Shown piece by piece: positions 37,997-50,204 of a stretch of 64,000 bases of DNA. A program made the translations under genes and the position numbers. The stretch's first letter is position 1; every line of letters starts with the position of its first letter. Source of the stretch: Carettochelys insculpta (taxonomy: Eukaryota > Chordata > Testudines > Carettochelyidae); assembly GCF_033958435.1 (NCBI RefSeq), contig NC_134137.1, positions 174,915,501-174,979,500 of the forward strand. The letters are read 5' to 3'. The notes under the pieces are model-generated. The model saw nothing but the letters and a program-made list of their open reading frames with translations. It did no database searches and was not told the origin of the DNA.

Positions 37997-38712
37997 GGCC
38001 CTGAGGAGGTCTTCTCCCATGGCCTTCAATAACCCTCCCCAGGGCCACCCCCCGTGGTCCTTGGGCCCACAGCCCTACCCCCCACCCCACATGATGACTC
38101 CTCCCTTCATCCCTTTACCCCTCTCTAGCCCCTGCCCAATAAAGAGGGACACAAATTAGGTGCACAAAGAACTAGTTCAGTGGACCAAATAAAAATGCGT
38201 GGAAAAGAAACAGTGCAATAACAAACCATTTGCAGTAAAGTGAAGTGCCATTGAACCATTGAACTATGTACAGTGGGTGGGACTCAGGACATGGGCACAT
38301 CAGAACTTGGATGGGGAGCTTGGGACAGCGGGGTAAGCCTCAGTCAATGGAGGGGGTACCAGGATGCAAAACCAAAGGGGAACAGGACCATGAGTGGTGC
38401 CAGCCTAGGGATCCCTTCTTGCCACAGTTTTCAGATCCCCATCAGGGCTGAGCTGGGGCTGGGACCGGGGAAGGTACAGAGGCAGTGGGGCTGCAGTGTG
38501 GTATGGGTGGGCAGGAGCAGCCGGGGGGGGTGGGCTAGTAGCAGTGGGGTGGGCGTGGCCCTCAGCCATTGCAGGAAGTCCAGGATGCCCTGTGGAATGT
38601 CCGGCTGTGACAGGGCAGAGGCGCTGTGGGGGGACAGATAGGGCAGAGGAATGGGATGGTGGCAGCCATGGGTGGCTAGGCCATCATGTCCTGCTAGACA
38701 GTGGTGGCAGCG

Positions 38713-40500
38713 TCAAAGCAGGACATTCATTGGTCCAAGGCCCATGACTGCCACACTCTGTTGTCCTGCAGCTGCTGCTCCATGAGGCCAGTCATCCTCC
38801 AGAGGGCAGCATTGTGGTCCCCCTGGAGGTCCTCCTGAACACGGTGACAGACCTTTTACCTGCGGGCCCGCGCTGGTGTTGGGGTTGGGGTGGCTCACCC
38901 TGGTGGTGAGGTGAGGCTGGCCTGGCCCTTGGACAGTGCAGGCCCAGCTGTAAGGAACACAAAGAGGGGGGGATGGCACAACATGCAATACAACCCCTAT
39001 GGCCCTTCCCCCCCACCGTGAGCAGCAGCCTTCTCCGCATTGGTGAAGGGACGGGAATGTCCAGGAAGCAAAGCCATATGTGGCCTGCACAACAGGTGCT
39101 GCTGCATGGGGACTCCACAGTGCCTCCTGGACTGTGCAGACAGTTGAGCCCTCCGCCCTGGGGAATGGGCTAGCAGCCAAGGGTGTGTCTGGCCACCGAG
39201 GGGTCCCCTCATGGGTGGCATGTGAACCCGGAGCAGCCTGGCCCATCTCCTGGTCTCCCTGCACACACACCTGCAGTTCACAGCACTGTCCATGGGAGGA
39301 GGTGCTGCCTTGCACCTGTTAGCATGCCCAGGTGCTGGGAGCCACACTCCTCAGTGTGTCGGGGATCAAGCCAGTGCCCTTGTGGTCAGCCCACTTCCAG
39401 CTGGGGCAGGTGCTGGCGGGGCCACCACCCCTGGGCCCAGGTCTTGTCTGACCTCCCGTGAGGCTGGCAGCAGGCTAGCGCCAATCCTCGGGGGCCATCT
39501 GCTGGGTCCAGATAGTGAACACTACTTTGCAGATGGTTCCACGTGCTGGAACTGCAGTATGAGGTCCCACCTGAGTTGGATGAGTGATGCTCGCAGCATG
39601 TCCTGTCTGTGCCCACCTCCCATAGCCTAGGGTGTGTGATGCATGGGGTGCTCACCATAGGAACCCTTGCCCAGCTTGAAGGATACCTAGGAGGTGGCCT
39701 GGCTGGCGGGAACTAACTCAAGGCTTATCACGAGGGTGCTTCTGCTTGTCTCCATGACCGTGTCTGCCTCTGGATCCAGTGAGGGTTGGGACTCAGAGGA
39801 CTGTTCCTCCTCCAGGGGCCCCATCTGCAGCTGCAGGGGGGTGGTTCCACTGCTGTGTCAATGGTGCAGGTTGGAGGTAATATGTCCTCCATCCCACAGG
39901 GTGTTGTGAAGCTCCTTATAATAAAGGTACATGGCAGGTCCTGCCCTGATCCTGCCCTGGAGCATCAGCCAACATCCCAGACCCAGATTTAGCTGTGCCA
40001 GAGCTCCTTCACCTTTGCCTGGACCTGCTCCGTGCTGCTCTGTGCAGTGGAGGTCAGGGATGGTGGCCCCATTCTGCTGGGGTGCTGACCATCTGGGCAT
40101 AGGTGGTGGCATTACAATGCTTCTCCTTGAGGTCTTGGAGTAACTCCTCCTTGCCCCACAAGTCCAGGAGGGCCTGGACCTTGGGCCTGTTCCAATAGGG
40201 GGCTTGTCTTTTGGTGCCCTGGGGTGGCTACTGGGACCCCTCGGTCTGTTCCCTCAAGGGCCCAGGTGGGTCTCAGAGTGGCTGGCTGGCTGCCATTTGG
40301 GAAAGCTCAGACAAAAGGAGTGTCTGCAAGGGTGCAGGGGACCACAGATGGTACCTCTGCTTCTTCCATGCACTCAGCTTCTTGGCACAGGGTTTCCAAG
40401 GCTCCCTGCAGTGTTAAGAAGGGCCGGAGGCAGGCACCATAGAGTGCTGATTGCTGTGGGCAGGGTGTCTCCTGGTGCAACTGTGTAGCAACCTGGGCGG
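38713..40500 (-). pseudogene. Decayed Myb/SANT-like Harbinger accessory gene (element A)
   Basis: On the minus strand, fragments equivalent to the Myb/SANT-like protein of elements B and C appear. They include VQALLDLWG near 40160-40180, a YYKELHNTLW block near 39910-39940, and a C-terminal helical part near 38720-38860. Frames are broken by stops and indels. Harbinger transposons carry such a DNA-binding protein, which cooperates with the transposase for nuclear import and end binding. Confidence 0.55.
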
Positions 40501-42995
40501 CCTTTTCTGTCAACAGAAGGCATCCTGGAATGTCCAGACCGGCTTTCTACGGACAGATCTCTGTCAACAGAGGCATTATTCTTTGTGGGGAGTGGGATAT
40601 GGATGTCAGCAAAAGTGCCGCATTCTGTCTATTTGCTGTCGACAGAACACTTTGTCATCTGGATGCTCCCCAGGTTTTGTCAACAAAATCATGTAGTGTA
40701 GATGTAGGCTATGTAACTTATAGACCTCACTGTCTTTTGCAAATCTCCTCTTAAGTACTATGGAGCCACGTGTACTTGGATATTTACAGCTAAAATACCC
40801 CAGCCTAAATTATCAAAAATTGCCTCCATCATTGCAGGTGCAATTTTGCACTCATAATTAAATGCAGGCACTGTTATCTGCACCTTCTTGTCAGTTACCC
40901 AGGTGATTGGCAGGCAACTGGTCCCTTGGATTCGGTGGTACTTCGGGTTGTTCTAGAATATAATGTTCACAGAGGGTCTGTTGGCTCGTCCGGCGAGTGC
41001 TCGGTTTCACTGCAGTATTTGAAACAAGATGGCTTCATTTTTTTGAAAAAAAATCTAGGATCTTGATCACTGCTTAAGCTCAGGCTACTGCTCTGGAAGT
41101 AGCTTTCCTGTGCCCTTCCCTGTAGACTACTGCTCACCCATCACAACCCTCACTGGCAGGGAGGTGCAGGGATTGGAAGAGTGGAGTGTGGGGAGCCTCG
41201 GAAGCCTGTGTGGGACCAAGGGCAAAGGGGAGTACCATGATCCTGGGGGCCTGGGCACCAAATGCAGATTTACACAGGGTGCCATTGTGCAGAAGGCCAG
41301 CCCTGTACAAGACACTCACCCAAGAAGCCACCTCAGGTAGCTGGTCGGGGCAAGGTCTCTCCTCTTGTACTAAAAGAAACACCCTCCTTGCCGCTCTGGG
41401 TGCTGCCAATCATGTCACAACCACTTCTCCTCCTCCCTCTTGCAACTCATGTAGAGAAGCCAGGGATCACCTGCTGCCTCAGGCAGTGACCACAGGCACG
41501 TTCTTTGCAGCTCTGCATGAAGCAGCTCTCACACTCTGAGAGACCCGGGTCTCTGAGCATTGCTCGACCAAAGCACTGAGCCATGAATATTCATTGGGCT
41601 GGGGCACCAGCAGCCCATATAACCCACCACCAATGAGTGTAAATCCTACCTTGAGGAGACAGACCCATGCTAGCTCAAAATCAAGCTAGCATGCTACAAA
41701 TAGATGGCAGGCAAGGTGACACAAGCAGCAGGCAAGTCTAGCCACCCCATCTACGTGCCCAGTATTTCAAATATATTTAGGGTGTCTAAGCCTCTGCTGC
41801 CGCATCTGTGCACTATTTTAGCCTTTTGGTTTTCCATCTCAAAACAGTTTTGACAGAATAGTTTCAACCAGCTGTGATTATAAGCAAAGGACATGTAATC
41901 AAGAGAGTGAACAAATGCCCAGGTAGCTGAACATTCTAATAATTCTGGTTATCCCCGGTCAAGAGTTCATTGGTTGGTTGGTTGAGTAAAACAACCAAAC
42001 TACACTGTCCATTCACAAAGATGATCCACATTTTATACAATGGTTATGAACAGAGTGTGGAGTCCTTCCAACAAGAAAATTATTTACTTTTTCTTCGTCA
42101 CCTAACCATTAAAATCAAATTATGATATTTCCTTCTCAGCTGAGAAAAATCTTCTGCATTCCTAGGAAGATAACCAGTTTTGGTTTTGGTTTTGATTTTC
42201 CCATTCCATACTGTTTCCTCCCCGCCCCAGTGGTAAAATATGAAGTTTTACAATCATATAAAGGGCAACATACTGTGAAAGTTTCAAGGCTGTGACACCA
42301 TACTGGCATTTTTCATAAGATATGGCTTTTTAAAGAAAGGTCTTCAATCACCAGGCAAGATAGTTATTCAGGAAAGAAAGAAAAGTAGTGCATCTCTTGT
42401 ATACCAAAAGCACCGTTCCAGTCCCAGCTGAGGTCCTGGAACTGCATCGCCTTTGCATATCTCTGCTAAAAACAGTGAGGATTTGCTGTGATTAGTGATT
42501 AGGAGATGTATATTTGTCTTTCTTATTAGCTAATGGTCCACACTGATACTGTAGAAGGGGGCGAGGCTGTGTCTAGACTTCAGGGTTTTGTCAACAAAAT
42601 GACTATTTTATCAACAAAACCCAGGGAGTGTCCAGCTTGCAAAGTGCATTCTGTGAGCAGTAAGTCAACAGAAGGGAGCAATTTTCTTGACAGCCAAACC
42701 CAACTCACCAGAAGGAAGAACGCCTCTGTCATGAGAAGCTATCATTGAACGGTGGGTCTGGACATTCTGGGGGCCTTCTGTCAACAGAAAAGGCCTCTGG
42801 GATGCCCTACAGGTGCCCCAGTGGGCACCCTGTCCACAGCAACCAGCGCTTTATATTTCCTGTCTCGAGCCTTTCTTAAAGGTTCAGGAAGCCCAAGGAA
42901 TCCCTGTGGTAGGAAGCTGAGAGCGTGGGAGCAGCAGGGCAACACACTGCAGTCCCCCATGCCCTCACAGCCACACCTTCTCACACAGCAGTGGC

Positions 42996-44470
42996 ATGTC
43001 TGAGCAACAGGCCTCAAGGGAGCCGCCTCAGGTATCCCAGGATCCTCCCCTGGAGTCCAAGAGGCATGCTCCCTCCTGGAGTGGGGATGAAATCCAGGCC
43101 CTATTAGAGCTGTGAGCAGAGGAAGAGATGCTTCAGGATTCCAGGGTTCACTGCAGGAATGTGGACATTTACAGGCACATGGCTGATGCGCTAGCACAAC
43201 AGGGCCACCCTCGCCACAACCTGGAACAAGTGAGGGCCAAAGTTAAAGAGCTGTGGCTGGGATACGTCAGGGCCTGGTATGTGGTGGGACTTTCAGGGTC
43301 AGAATCCCCATACTGTCTTTGCTACTCTGAACTACACTGCATCTTGGGGTGGGGTCGGAAACACCTGAACCCCTGGGCTGAGCCTGGGCTGAGTGCTTGA
43401 GGCCTCCCTGGTGGAGCAGGACTTGGATAACAAGTCAGACACTGGAAGGCCAACACCTGCAGGAGCCAGACTCTGAAGCAAACAGCCTGGTGATCACGCT
43501 GGACCCAGTTCCCAGCAGCCAGGCTGTCTTCCAGGCTTCTCCTAGCTCAGATAGGTTTCCTCTGGTATGTGTCCCATGTATCTCACACCCAGGGCATTGG
43601 AGGTGGGTGCAGATGGGGCAGGGTGTGAGTGTTGCTTGGCCAGCTCAAGCAGGACATCATGCTGCAGTCCCAGCACGTGGAACCATGTGTAGCGGCAGTG
43701 TGTGCCACCCTCAACCAGCAGACTGCCCTAGGGCAAGGGCAGCATCCTGCTACCAGGCTAATGGGAGGCTGGACAAGCATCAGGCCCTGGGGGGCGGGGG
43801 GCAGTCTTGGCATCTGCCATGGCTAGAAGCAGGCAAGCCACAAGGGCACCAGCCTGAGCCCCGATACACTGAGGAGTGCAGCATATGGCATATGGGCAAG
43901 CCCACCAGCACAAGGTAGCACCCTCTCCCATAGGCAGCGCTGCCAGCTGCAGGTGTGTGAATGGGGCCCAGGGAGGACCAGGATGCTCCCAGCTCACCCA
44001 TTACCCATGTGGGGACCCCTCTGTGGCCAGACATCCCCTTGGCCCATAGCCCATTCCTGCATTGGTCAGCATAGTCCCAGAGGCACCACAGAGGCCCACT
44101 GTGGCAGGGCCTACTGTGCAGGCCACACATAGCTTTGCTCCTGGGACATCCACATCCTTTGGCCCAGGGGGTGTTGTCTCTGCTCAAGATGGGGAGCATG
44201 GCCTCAGGAGCTGCGTTGCATGAATAACTCACCCTCTGTCCCTCCTTGTGTTCTGTATAGCTTGACCTGCACTAACCAAAGATCTGGCCACATCTCTCAT
44301 CTTGCCAGACTGCCCCGAGAGCCACAGGAGATGCTGAAGTGTTCATGAGGACATCATGCAGCAGCATGTCATTGATCTCAAAGACATACAGAGGACCCTG
44401 GAGTACCATGTCCAGGAGGACGCAGAGTGGTGGTCATGGGTGCACGACCAGTTAATGTTCTCCTGATTCT
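42996..44470 (+). pseudogene. Myb/SANT-like Harbinger accessory protein, broken (element B)
   Basis: It starts at ATG 42996 with MSEQQASREPP, then the Myb/SANT-like domain: APSWSGDEIQALLEL, a TGA at 43113-43115 where Trp is expected, AEEEMLQDSRVHCRNVDIY, and LEQVRAKVKELWLGYVRAW. The first tryptophans and the KVKEL motif are the recognition features of the domain. A donor-like CTG|GTATGT near 43566 and an acceptor TGTATAG ending at 44260 suggest a second coding exon with a C-terminal helical segment. The gene is inactive because of the stop and later frameshifts. Confidence 0.7.
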
Positions 44471-44806
44471 GCCACAAGCGTCTGGTGGCAGATGCTGCCC
44501 AGTGACCTGCTGCTGCTGTCCCACACTCTCCTGCCCTTCCACAAGCACCATGGACCCCCACCTGCTCCCTTGGGCAATGGCCATGCCCCTTCCCTCAGAC
44601 CACCCCCTGCTTCCCCTGCCGACCAGTCTCCCCCTCCTCCTGTGCCCACCCAGACCTACCACAGCCCCTCATTGTACATACCTCCTCCTGGTTCCACTGC
44701 CAGGCTCCCTAACCTGTGGTTGGAGGGGGTCCTGACTCTGACACTGCTCAAGATCCTGCACCCTCCTCAGGTTCATGGTCCCAGCCACCATCCCACGCCC
44801 CCCCAT

Positions 44807-44998
44807 ATTGTAAATAGTTTTCACATGAACACTTAATCTTTCACATAACCTGGGGGTTATTGTGCTCCCCCCACATGGAGGTGGGTCAGCAGGTCCCACG
44901 CCCACCCACCCCCCGGTATTGTAAATAGTTTTCACATGATCTTTCACATAACCTGGGGATTATTGTGCTCCCTCACATGGAGGTGGGTCAGCAGGCAC
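44807..44998. repeat. 111-bp tandem duplication within element B
   Basis: ATTGTAAATAGTTTTCACAT begins at 44807 and again at 44918. Each copy continues CTTTCACATAACCTGGGG and TTATTGTGCTCC, then CACATGGAGGTGGGTCAGCAGG. The second copy lacks a few bases (GAACACTTAAT in the first). Confidence 0.85.
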
Positions 44999-46300
44999 CT
45001 GAACCATGCCTTGAAGCAGCCAAAGGCACACTCAGCCTGCATCCTGGCATGGTTCAGGCACTAGAGGCAGTAGCTGAGTTGTTCCCTGCTGGGGTCTGGC
45101 TCTCTGGTATACTGTTTAAGCCAGTTCAGACTGGCAGCTGCATTTCTCCAGCTGCCAGCTCATGGTGGGGATGAATGTGCCCATCTCCAGCTTCCAGTAC
45201 AGGCTGGAACTGAGGAACATGCAGGCATTATGCACCCTGCCCAATAACTCGACGTAAAAGTCTGTGAACTGTCCACAGTGGTCGACGAGGGCCTGCAGCA
45301 CCATGGAGAAGTAGCCCTTTCAGTTGATGAACTTGGCCATGCGATGCTCTAGGGCACAGATCAGGACGTGGGCCCCATCAATAGCTCCAACACAGTTTGG
45401 GAACCCCCAGGGCAGCAAATCCAGCCCTGACCTTGTCAAGGTATCGCAGATGCATCACCCTCCACAGCAGAATTGAAATAATGGCCTTCATGACCTGCAG
45501 AGGGAGGTGAATGACCACACATGACAGGGACTGAGGAAGGGACTACCTGGGCCCTTGGGGGGGGGTCCCCTGCCCCTTTCCATCTGTTCCTCCCAAGCTT
45601 TCCCAGAACCCCCCCAAAGAGGTTCCCCCCCCACAAGCAAGGCTGTGTGAGGGCAAGACAGAATGATCCACCCCTCGCACCCTGCCACCCTACTTCCCGA
45701 GGATCCCTCTTTAACGAGACACACACCTCCCACCCACCCACCCCCCTGCCACCATGCAGGGACCACAGCCTGAGAGAGCATTACCTCCATCATGAGGGCC
45801 CCAGCTGTGCATGTCCCCATGCCAAACTGGCTTTTGGGGGTGGAGAGCTTCCAGAAGGCAACTGCAACCTGCACCACAGGGATGGTGGGCCACAGCTGGG
45901 TGTTGCACCTCCGGAGGGCAGGGGCAAGCCAGGTCCAGAGGTCCAGGAAGGTGGCCTTCCATATTCTAAAGTTCTGAGGCCACTGCCAGTCATTCCACTG
46001 CTTCATGACCAGCCACTCACACCAGTCTGAATTGGTGTGGAGCCTCCAGAGCTGCCTGTGCACTGTGGGTGGGGGGCATGTGCAGGTGTGTAGGTCTTGC
46101 AACCAGGGTGATGGTCCTGAAGATGATCTCACGGTCAACCTCAGTGAGGAACAGGAGGACAACTGCCAAAAAGTTCAGAACAAGCCGTAGCATGTTCATG
46201 TGGGGCCATACCAAGCCCAGGGCGGCTCCGGCAGCACAGCACCCTGGAACCATCTGTGTTGCCTGCAAATGCAGGAAAAGCACAGTGGGCAGAGCTAGAG
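44860..46300 (-). pseudogene. Harbinger transposase, broken (element B)
   Basis: Read on the minus strand, the N-terminal block (about 45880-46060) contains DWCEWLVMKQWNDWQW and FRIWKATFLDLWTWLAPALR. A block VAVAFWKLSTPK (about 45830-45870) follows, where the expected DSYRSVGNQFG stretch is lost. The catalytic start GAIDGAHV, with the first DDE aspartate, is near 45370-45390. Then come KGYFSMVLQALVDHCGQFTD and a C-terminal CAFGCFKAWFRCLLTHL near 45000. At least one stop (after AKFIN) and a frameshift in a G-run near 45410 break it. The family is PIF/Harbinger (HARBI1-like). Confidence 0.75.
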
Positions 46301-47197
46301 CTCTGCAGACCCTCACAGAGGTAGGCGATCCCACAGCAAGGGCAGGGAATGGCTGTCGGCAGGGGCCTTTTCAGTGTATGTTTCCACAGGACGCCAGCAT
46401 GGTTCCTGGAAGGAACTGGTGACCTGCAACGCTGGCTGATGTGAATCTAGGTGGCCATGTTGCCAATATAGTGGATGGGCTGGCTGGCTGCTCTCTGTTG
46501 ACAGAGTGGATTGCTCTTTTGATGAGCTTTGGTGCCTGGATGTGAACTGTCGACAAGAATTTTGCCACAAGATGTCTTCTGACACAATCATCTGTCGATA
46601 AAACCCTGCAGTCTAGATATATCCCTAGAGAAATTATTGTTACTGGGAATCTGAAGCATGCTCTTGTTCTAAGAAAATATTCCTGCTTGAAGCCTTGTGT
46701 CCTTTTTTGGAAACCAAATGCAGTTGAAGATATACAAAATGTCTGAAAATGAAATCCTTTTACTCCAGGAAATCTGATTATAGACTTCAGTACAGTGTGC
46801 AGATTGTAGGAGGAGAGATTGGTTAGGTAGTCTGATGGACTCCATGTGTATGTATGAGGGTATGTCTATACTACATAGCTTTTAGCAGCAACTCTGTGAT
46901 GACATGGCCCTGTTGCTAAAAGTCAGCATGTGTGAATGTTTTTTTGTGTGCACATTTGCCAGCAAAGTACTTCCAGCACCTAGTGAGTGGGTTTTGCTTT
47001 GCTGGCAGGCAAGCACTCTAGGGGCATAAGAACCCTTGAATGACTAAAATTTTCTCAAGCATGGTCAAGTGTATGGACCCTAAGTGGTAGTTGTAATTTT
47101 TATAATAATAAAATTCCAGGTCTGAATTGGGGTTCAAAATATCTTACCATTAGGCATTCTAATCAAATAATGGTCTGGAATTCCTTTTAACTGATTG

Positions 47198-47200
<3 letters not shown>

Positions 47201-47230
<30 letters not shown>
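47201..47230. repeat. (GT)n microsatellite
   Basis: A run of about 13 GT units followed by ATATAT, about 220 bases upstream of the FNIII-2 second exon. Confidence 0.95.
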
Positions 47231-47234
<4 letters not shown>

Positions 47235-47446
47235 CTGTAATAAACTACTTGGATGAAATTTGTTTAGCATAGTAAAGGGAAGCTGCCTTATGAACTGTGA
47301 CTACCTCAATGTATTACTAAAACATAGAGCAGTATTCATTTAAAAGAAAATGTTTACTTACTATTTAATTCAAAGTGCTGATGGAAAAGGATTTATTTGA
47401 GTTTCCAAATATATTCTTAACATATAATATGTCATATTCTGTTTAG

Positions 47447-47716
<270 letters not shown>

Positions 47717-48547
47717 TAGCATTGCACATGTTTTATAATTTCCTTATCAGACCCTTTACGCCCGCTGATGGATATTTTGACCTAATTGTACCTACTGCCT
47801 GATAAGTGTTCATGATATAGTTGATAAAAGAATGGTGCACTGGGAAGCAATAGTTTTATGATAGGTGGGTGGGATTAAATCAAGCCTGCTTGCAGTGTAC
47901 AAGTATCAACTTACTAGCTATGCAATATAGTTCAGTTTAAAAAGTATGGCTGTTCTGATTTAATAACATATCCAGTTGTGGGAGAACTTGATTGACAAGA
48001 TAGCCTTTCTTAGAAACACACTTTTTTTGGTATTGAATCAATTAGTAATTTTATGCTTTCACTGTAGGATCATGATGTGATTGGATATTTCATAAAGTAA
48101 AAATACTAAAACTGTAGTAACTATTTTTTCAGATAACTCTATTGTGAAATCCAGTGCTGTGCTTATGGAGTAACATAATTTACCAGCCTGAAATGAGGCA
48201 TGATTTTTTTCCAGGAATGTCCAATCTAATAACAAGAAAATTCACTGGCACTTACTGTGTATTTCAGTCTGGGGGGGTTCAGTCAGAAAAGCAATTCAGA
48301 ATTATTTTTCTAAACCACACTGAAGAGCACTTCTCAAATAATGATAGAGAGTCCTCTAGTGGAAAAAAAAATATCATTCCATATGCTATAGAGAGGCCTA
48401 ATACTTTAGAATAGTACAAAAGTAGATTCTAACAGAAACAACCAGGTATTCAAAGCCAGAATTTCAGCAATCTAAATGATCAGAAATCCACTAATGCGAC
48501 TGCCAGTTTACAACTAAAAATCTGACCTTATGTATATTAAACACAGA

Positions 48548-48839
48548 GACTGTGTCTGCGCTACAAAAATAACTTCAAAGTTGCTCACTTCAAAGTACAA
48601 CTTTGAAGTAAGCAACTTCAAAGTTGAGCATCTACACACACCCTACTTCGAAGTTAAACTTTGAGGTAGGGCACTACTCCATTCCTGGGAATGGAGAAAG
48701 GACTTCGAAGTTGTGCTCCCTTACTTCAAAGTTAATTTCAAAGTAAGGGAAAATGTGTGTACACTCTCTGCTGGCTACTTCCAAGTGGCGCTTAACTTTG
48801 AAGTTAACTTCGAAGTTAGTTCCTAGCGTAGATGCACCC
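48548..48839. mobile_element. Harbinger-like MITE (TTCAAAGTT type)
   Basis: The ends are GACTGTGTCTGCGCTAC and, reverse complemented, GGGTGCATCTACGCTAG. The interior is dense in CTTTGAAGTT/AACTTCAAAG motifs in both orientations. A sister copy is 51577-51905, in the same orientation on the other side of an exon. Confidence 0.7.
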
Positions 48840-49517
48840 AATAACATATAGATTCTTGAGCATTACAGTATTTGAGGAATATGCTTCATAGAATACTGCA
48901 ACTCCTCATAGGATGAAAGACAATTTGCATAAACATTCATGTTTTTATGACTGCAACAGGTCTATAGTGTTTCTGTTGTATTTATCACATATGGGTACTT
49001 TCTGGGCAACATTGTGTAACATCACTGTAAGGTCATTATGTGAAACTGAGATAAGATAAACCCCAGCAAATCCACATTTGAACAAATAATTGCATTTGAA
49101 ACTGAAATTGCTAACTATACTAAAGCTATTTATGAATTTTTGTGAAATATTTTCTATTTTTCATTAAGCTCTTTTTACAACCCTTTTTAAAGAGGTTGAA
49201 ATTTTTCATAAAACTAAATTTTTATTTAGAAAAATCTCAAAAATTCAAAAATCCTTATTTTTCTGTATATTCAGTCAGATCTGGCATTTCTTACAGTAGT
49301 AAGGACAAATCCTAATGAAGGTCAAGCCAGTGAGGATGACAGGGTCACAGGACATTTCTGGGGAGTGAACAGCACTTTCAAAAAGAAATCTGTCAGTAAC
49401 CAAGCGGAATTTTGCTTATGTGAAGACAATTGAAAACATAGTAGAAAGGGTTTCTTCCAAGAAGTGGGAATGATTGTTATTTAATCTGAGTCTCAAACGA
49501 ATATTAAGAAAATCTAT

Positions 49518-49950
49518 AGCTGGGGCTACACTACAAAGTTCTGTCTGAAGAAATCACTGTCAACAGAGTTTTGCCAACAGAACCTATAGAACACATCCAC
49601 ACCTAATGGGCATCCCCGTCAATGCCCTCTGTCAACAGAGAGCAGGCAGACTGCCCAGTCCTCTGTCAACCCAACAGCCAACCGGAAGCTCTACAAACAG
49701 GGCTGTCCGGTGAACTGGAAGCCCTCTTTGTCCACAGAGAGGCCCCCAGAGTGTCCACACTATTTTTCTGTCTGCAGAGTCTGTCTACAGAGGTGCTATG
49801 CCTCAAACTTTCCAGACATAACTCTTCCAGGAAAAAGGCACTGTGCTGATGACAGCTTCTACACATAATGCGTTTGCAGGGTGGATGTTCCCTAGTTTTG
49901 TCATCAGCGGGCCTCTTCTGTAGACAAAACTTTGTAGTGTAGACACAGCT
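49518..49950. mobile_element. Harbinger-like MITE (TCAACAGA type)
   Basis: The left end AGCTGGGGCTACACTACAAAG pairs with the reverse complement of the right end (AGCTGTGTCTACACTACAAAG). Internal CTGTCAACAGAG motifs match the subterminal regions of Harbinger elements A, B and C, so this looks like a deletion derivative of that family. It ends 107 bases before a DSCAM exon. Confidence 0.7.
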
Positions 49951-50057
49951 CACTTGTGCATTTTAAGCATTCAGTTTCACATTGGTGTAGTCTTTTGACA
50001 GTTTTATGTGTCCACAGAAGTTATCTGGAGCTAAAATGGGTGAATATTTCATTTCAG

Positions 50058-50204
50058 TACCCAGTTGCCCTCCAGGGAATGTCCAAGCCACTGCAACATC
50101 ACCAGAAACTATCTCAATTTCCTGGTCTACACTTGCCAAAGAAGCCCTGAATGGGATTCTACAGGGATTCAGAGTTATTTACTGGGCTAATCTCTTGGAT
50201 GGAG
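50058..50204 (+). CDS. DSCAM: DSCAM exon: first half of fibronectin III domain 3
   Basis: This 147-nt exon has phase 1 at both ends. The translation is V (shared codon) [20 protein letters not shown], then the B-strand Trp in SWSTL, followed by [20 protein letters not shown] and DG. The acceptor is TTTCAG and the donor is GGAG|GTAAGC. The codon TGC at 50066-50068 gives Cys where I recall Tyr in mammalian DSCAM (PSYPP), and the next substitution is Glu to Gly. FNIII domains are normally free of unpaired cysteines at this edge position. The change could be lineage-specific or a sequencing difference. Confidence 0.96.

Larger units (their letters stand above)
36190..40709. mobile_element. PIF/Harbinger-type transposon A (degenerate, with nested MITE)
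   Basis: The left terminus GGCTATGTCTAGATTACAGC pairs with the reverse complement of the right one (GCCTACATCTACACTACATG). TAT flanks both ends (36187-36189 and 40710-40712). Subterminal blocks with GTCAACAGA and TTTTGTCAACAAAA match elements B and C. Inside are a decayed transposase on + (37124-37996) and a decayed Myb/SANT-like gene on - (about 38713-40500), arranged tail to tail. The element is inverted relative to B. A palindromic MITE complex occupies 36323-36974. Confidence 0.75.
42565..46624. mobile_element. PIF/Harbinger-type transposon B (near full length, degenerate)
   Basis: The left end GGCTGTGTCTAGACTTCAGG pairs with the reverse complement of the right end (GGATATATCTAGACTGCAGG). 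Flanks are CGA and CTA, one difference. It carries a Myb/SANT-like gene on + (42996-44470) and a transposase on - (about 44860-46300), convergent. At 4.06 kb it is the most complete of the three copies, but both genes carry stops and frameshifts. A 111-bp tandem duplication lies between the genes. Confidence 0.8.
34416..47446 (+). other. DSCAM: DSCAM intron within FNIII-2 (13 kb, mostly transposon)
   Basis: This phase-0 intron is dominated by two Harbinger-type transposons, 36190-40709 and 42565-46624. Together they make up about two thirds of its length. Between them (40710-42560) lies intron sequence without recognised content. A further GTATGTCTATACTACAT terminus near 46857 suggests a truncated MITE. 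A (GT)n tract lies at about 47200-47230. The stretch 34420-36180 shows nothing recognised. Confidence 0.8.

Noticed and set aside
37476..38090. 204-codon open frame on - inside element A
   Set aside because: It is the antisense shadow of the decayed Harbinger transposase on +, whose residues match the family while this frame does not.
38713..39315. 200-codon open frame on - with cysteine- and glycine-rich product
   Set aside because: It overlaps the accessory-gene region of element A but in GC-rich intronic sequence. Only short parts resemble the Myb-like protein, so I kept it as part of a pseudogene and not a gene.
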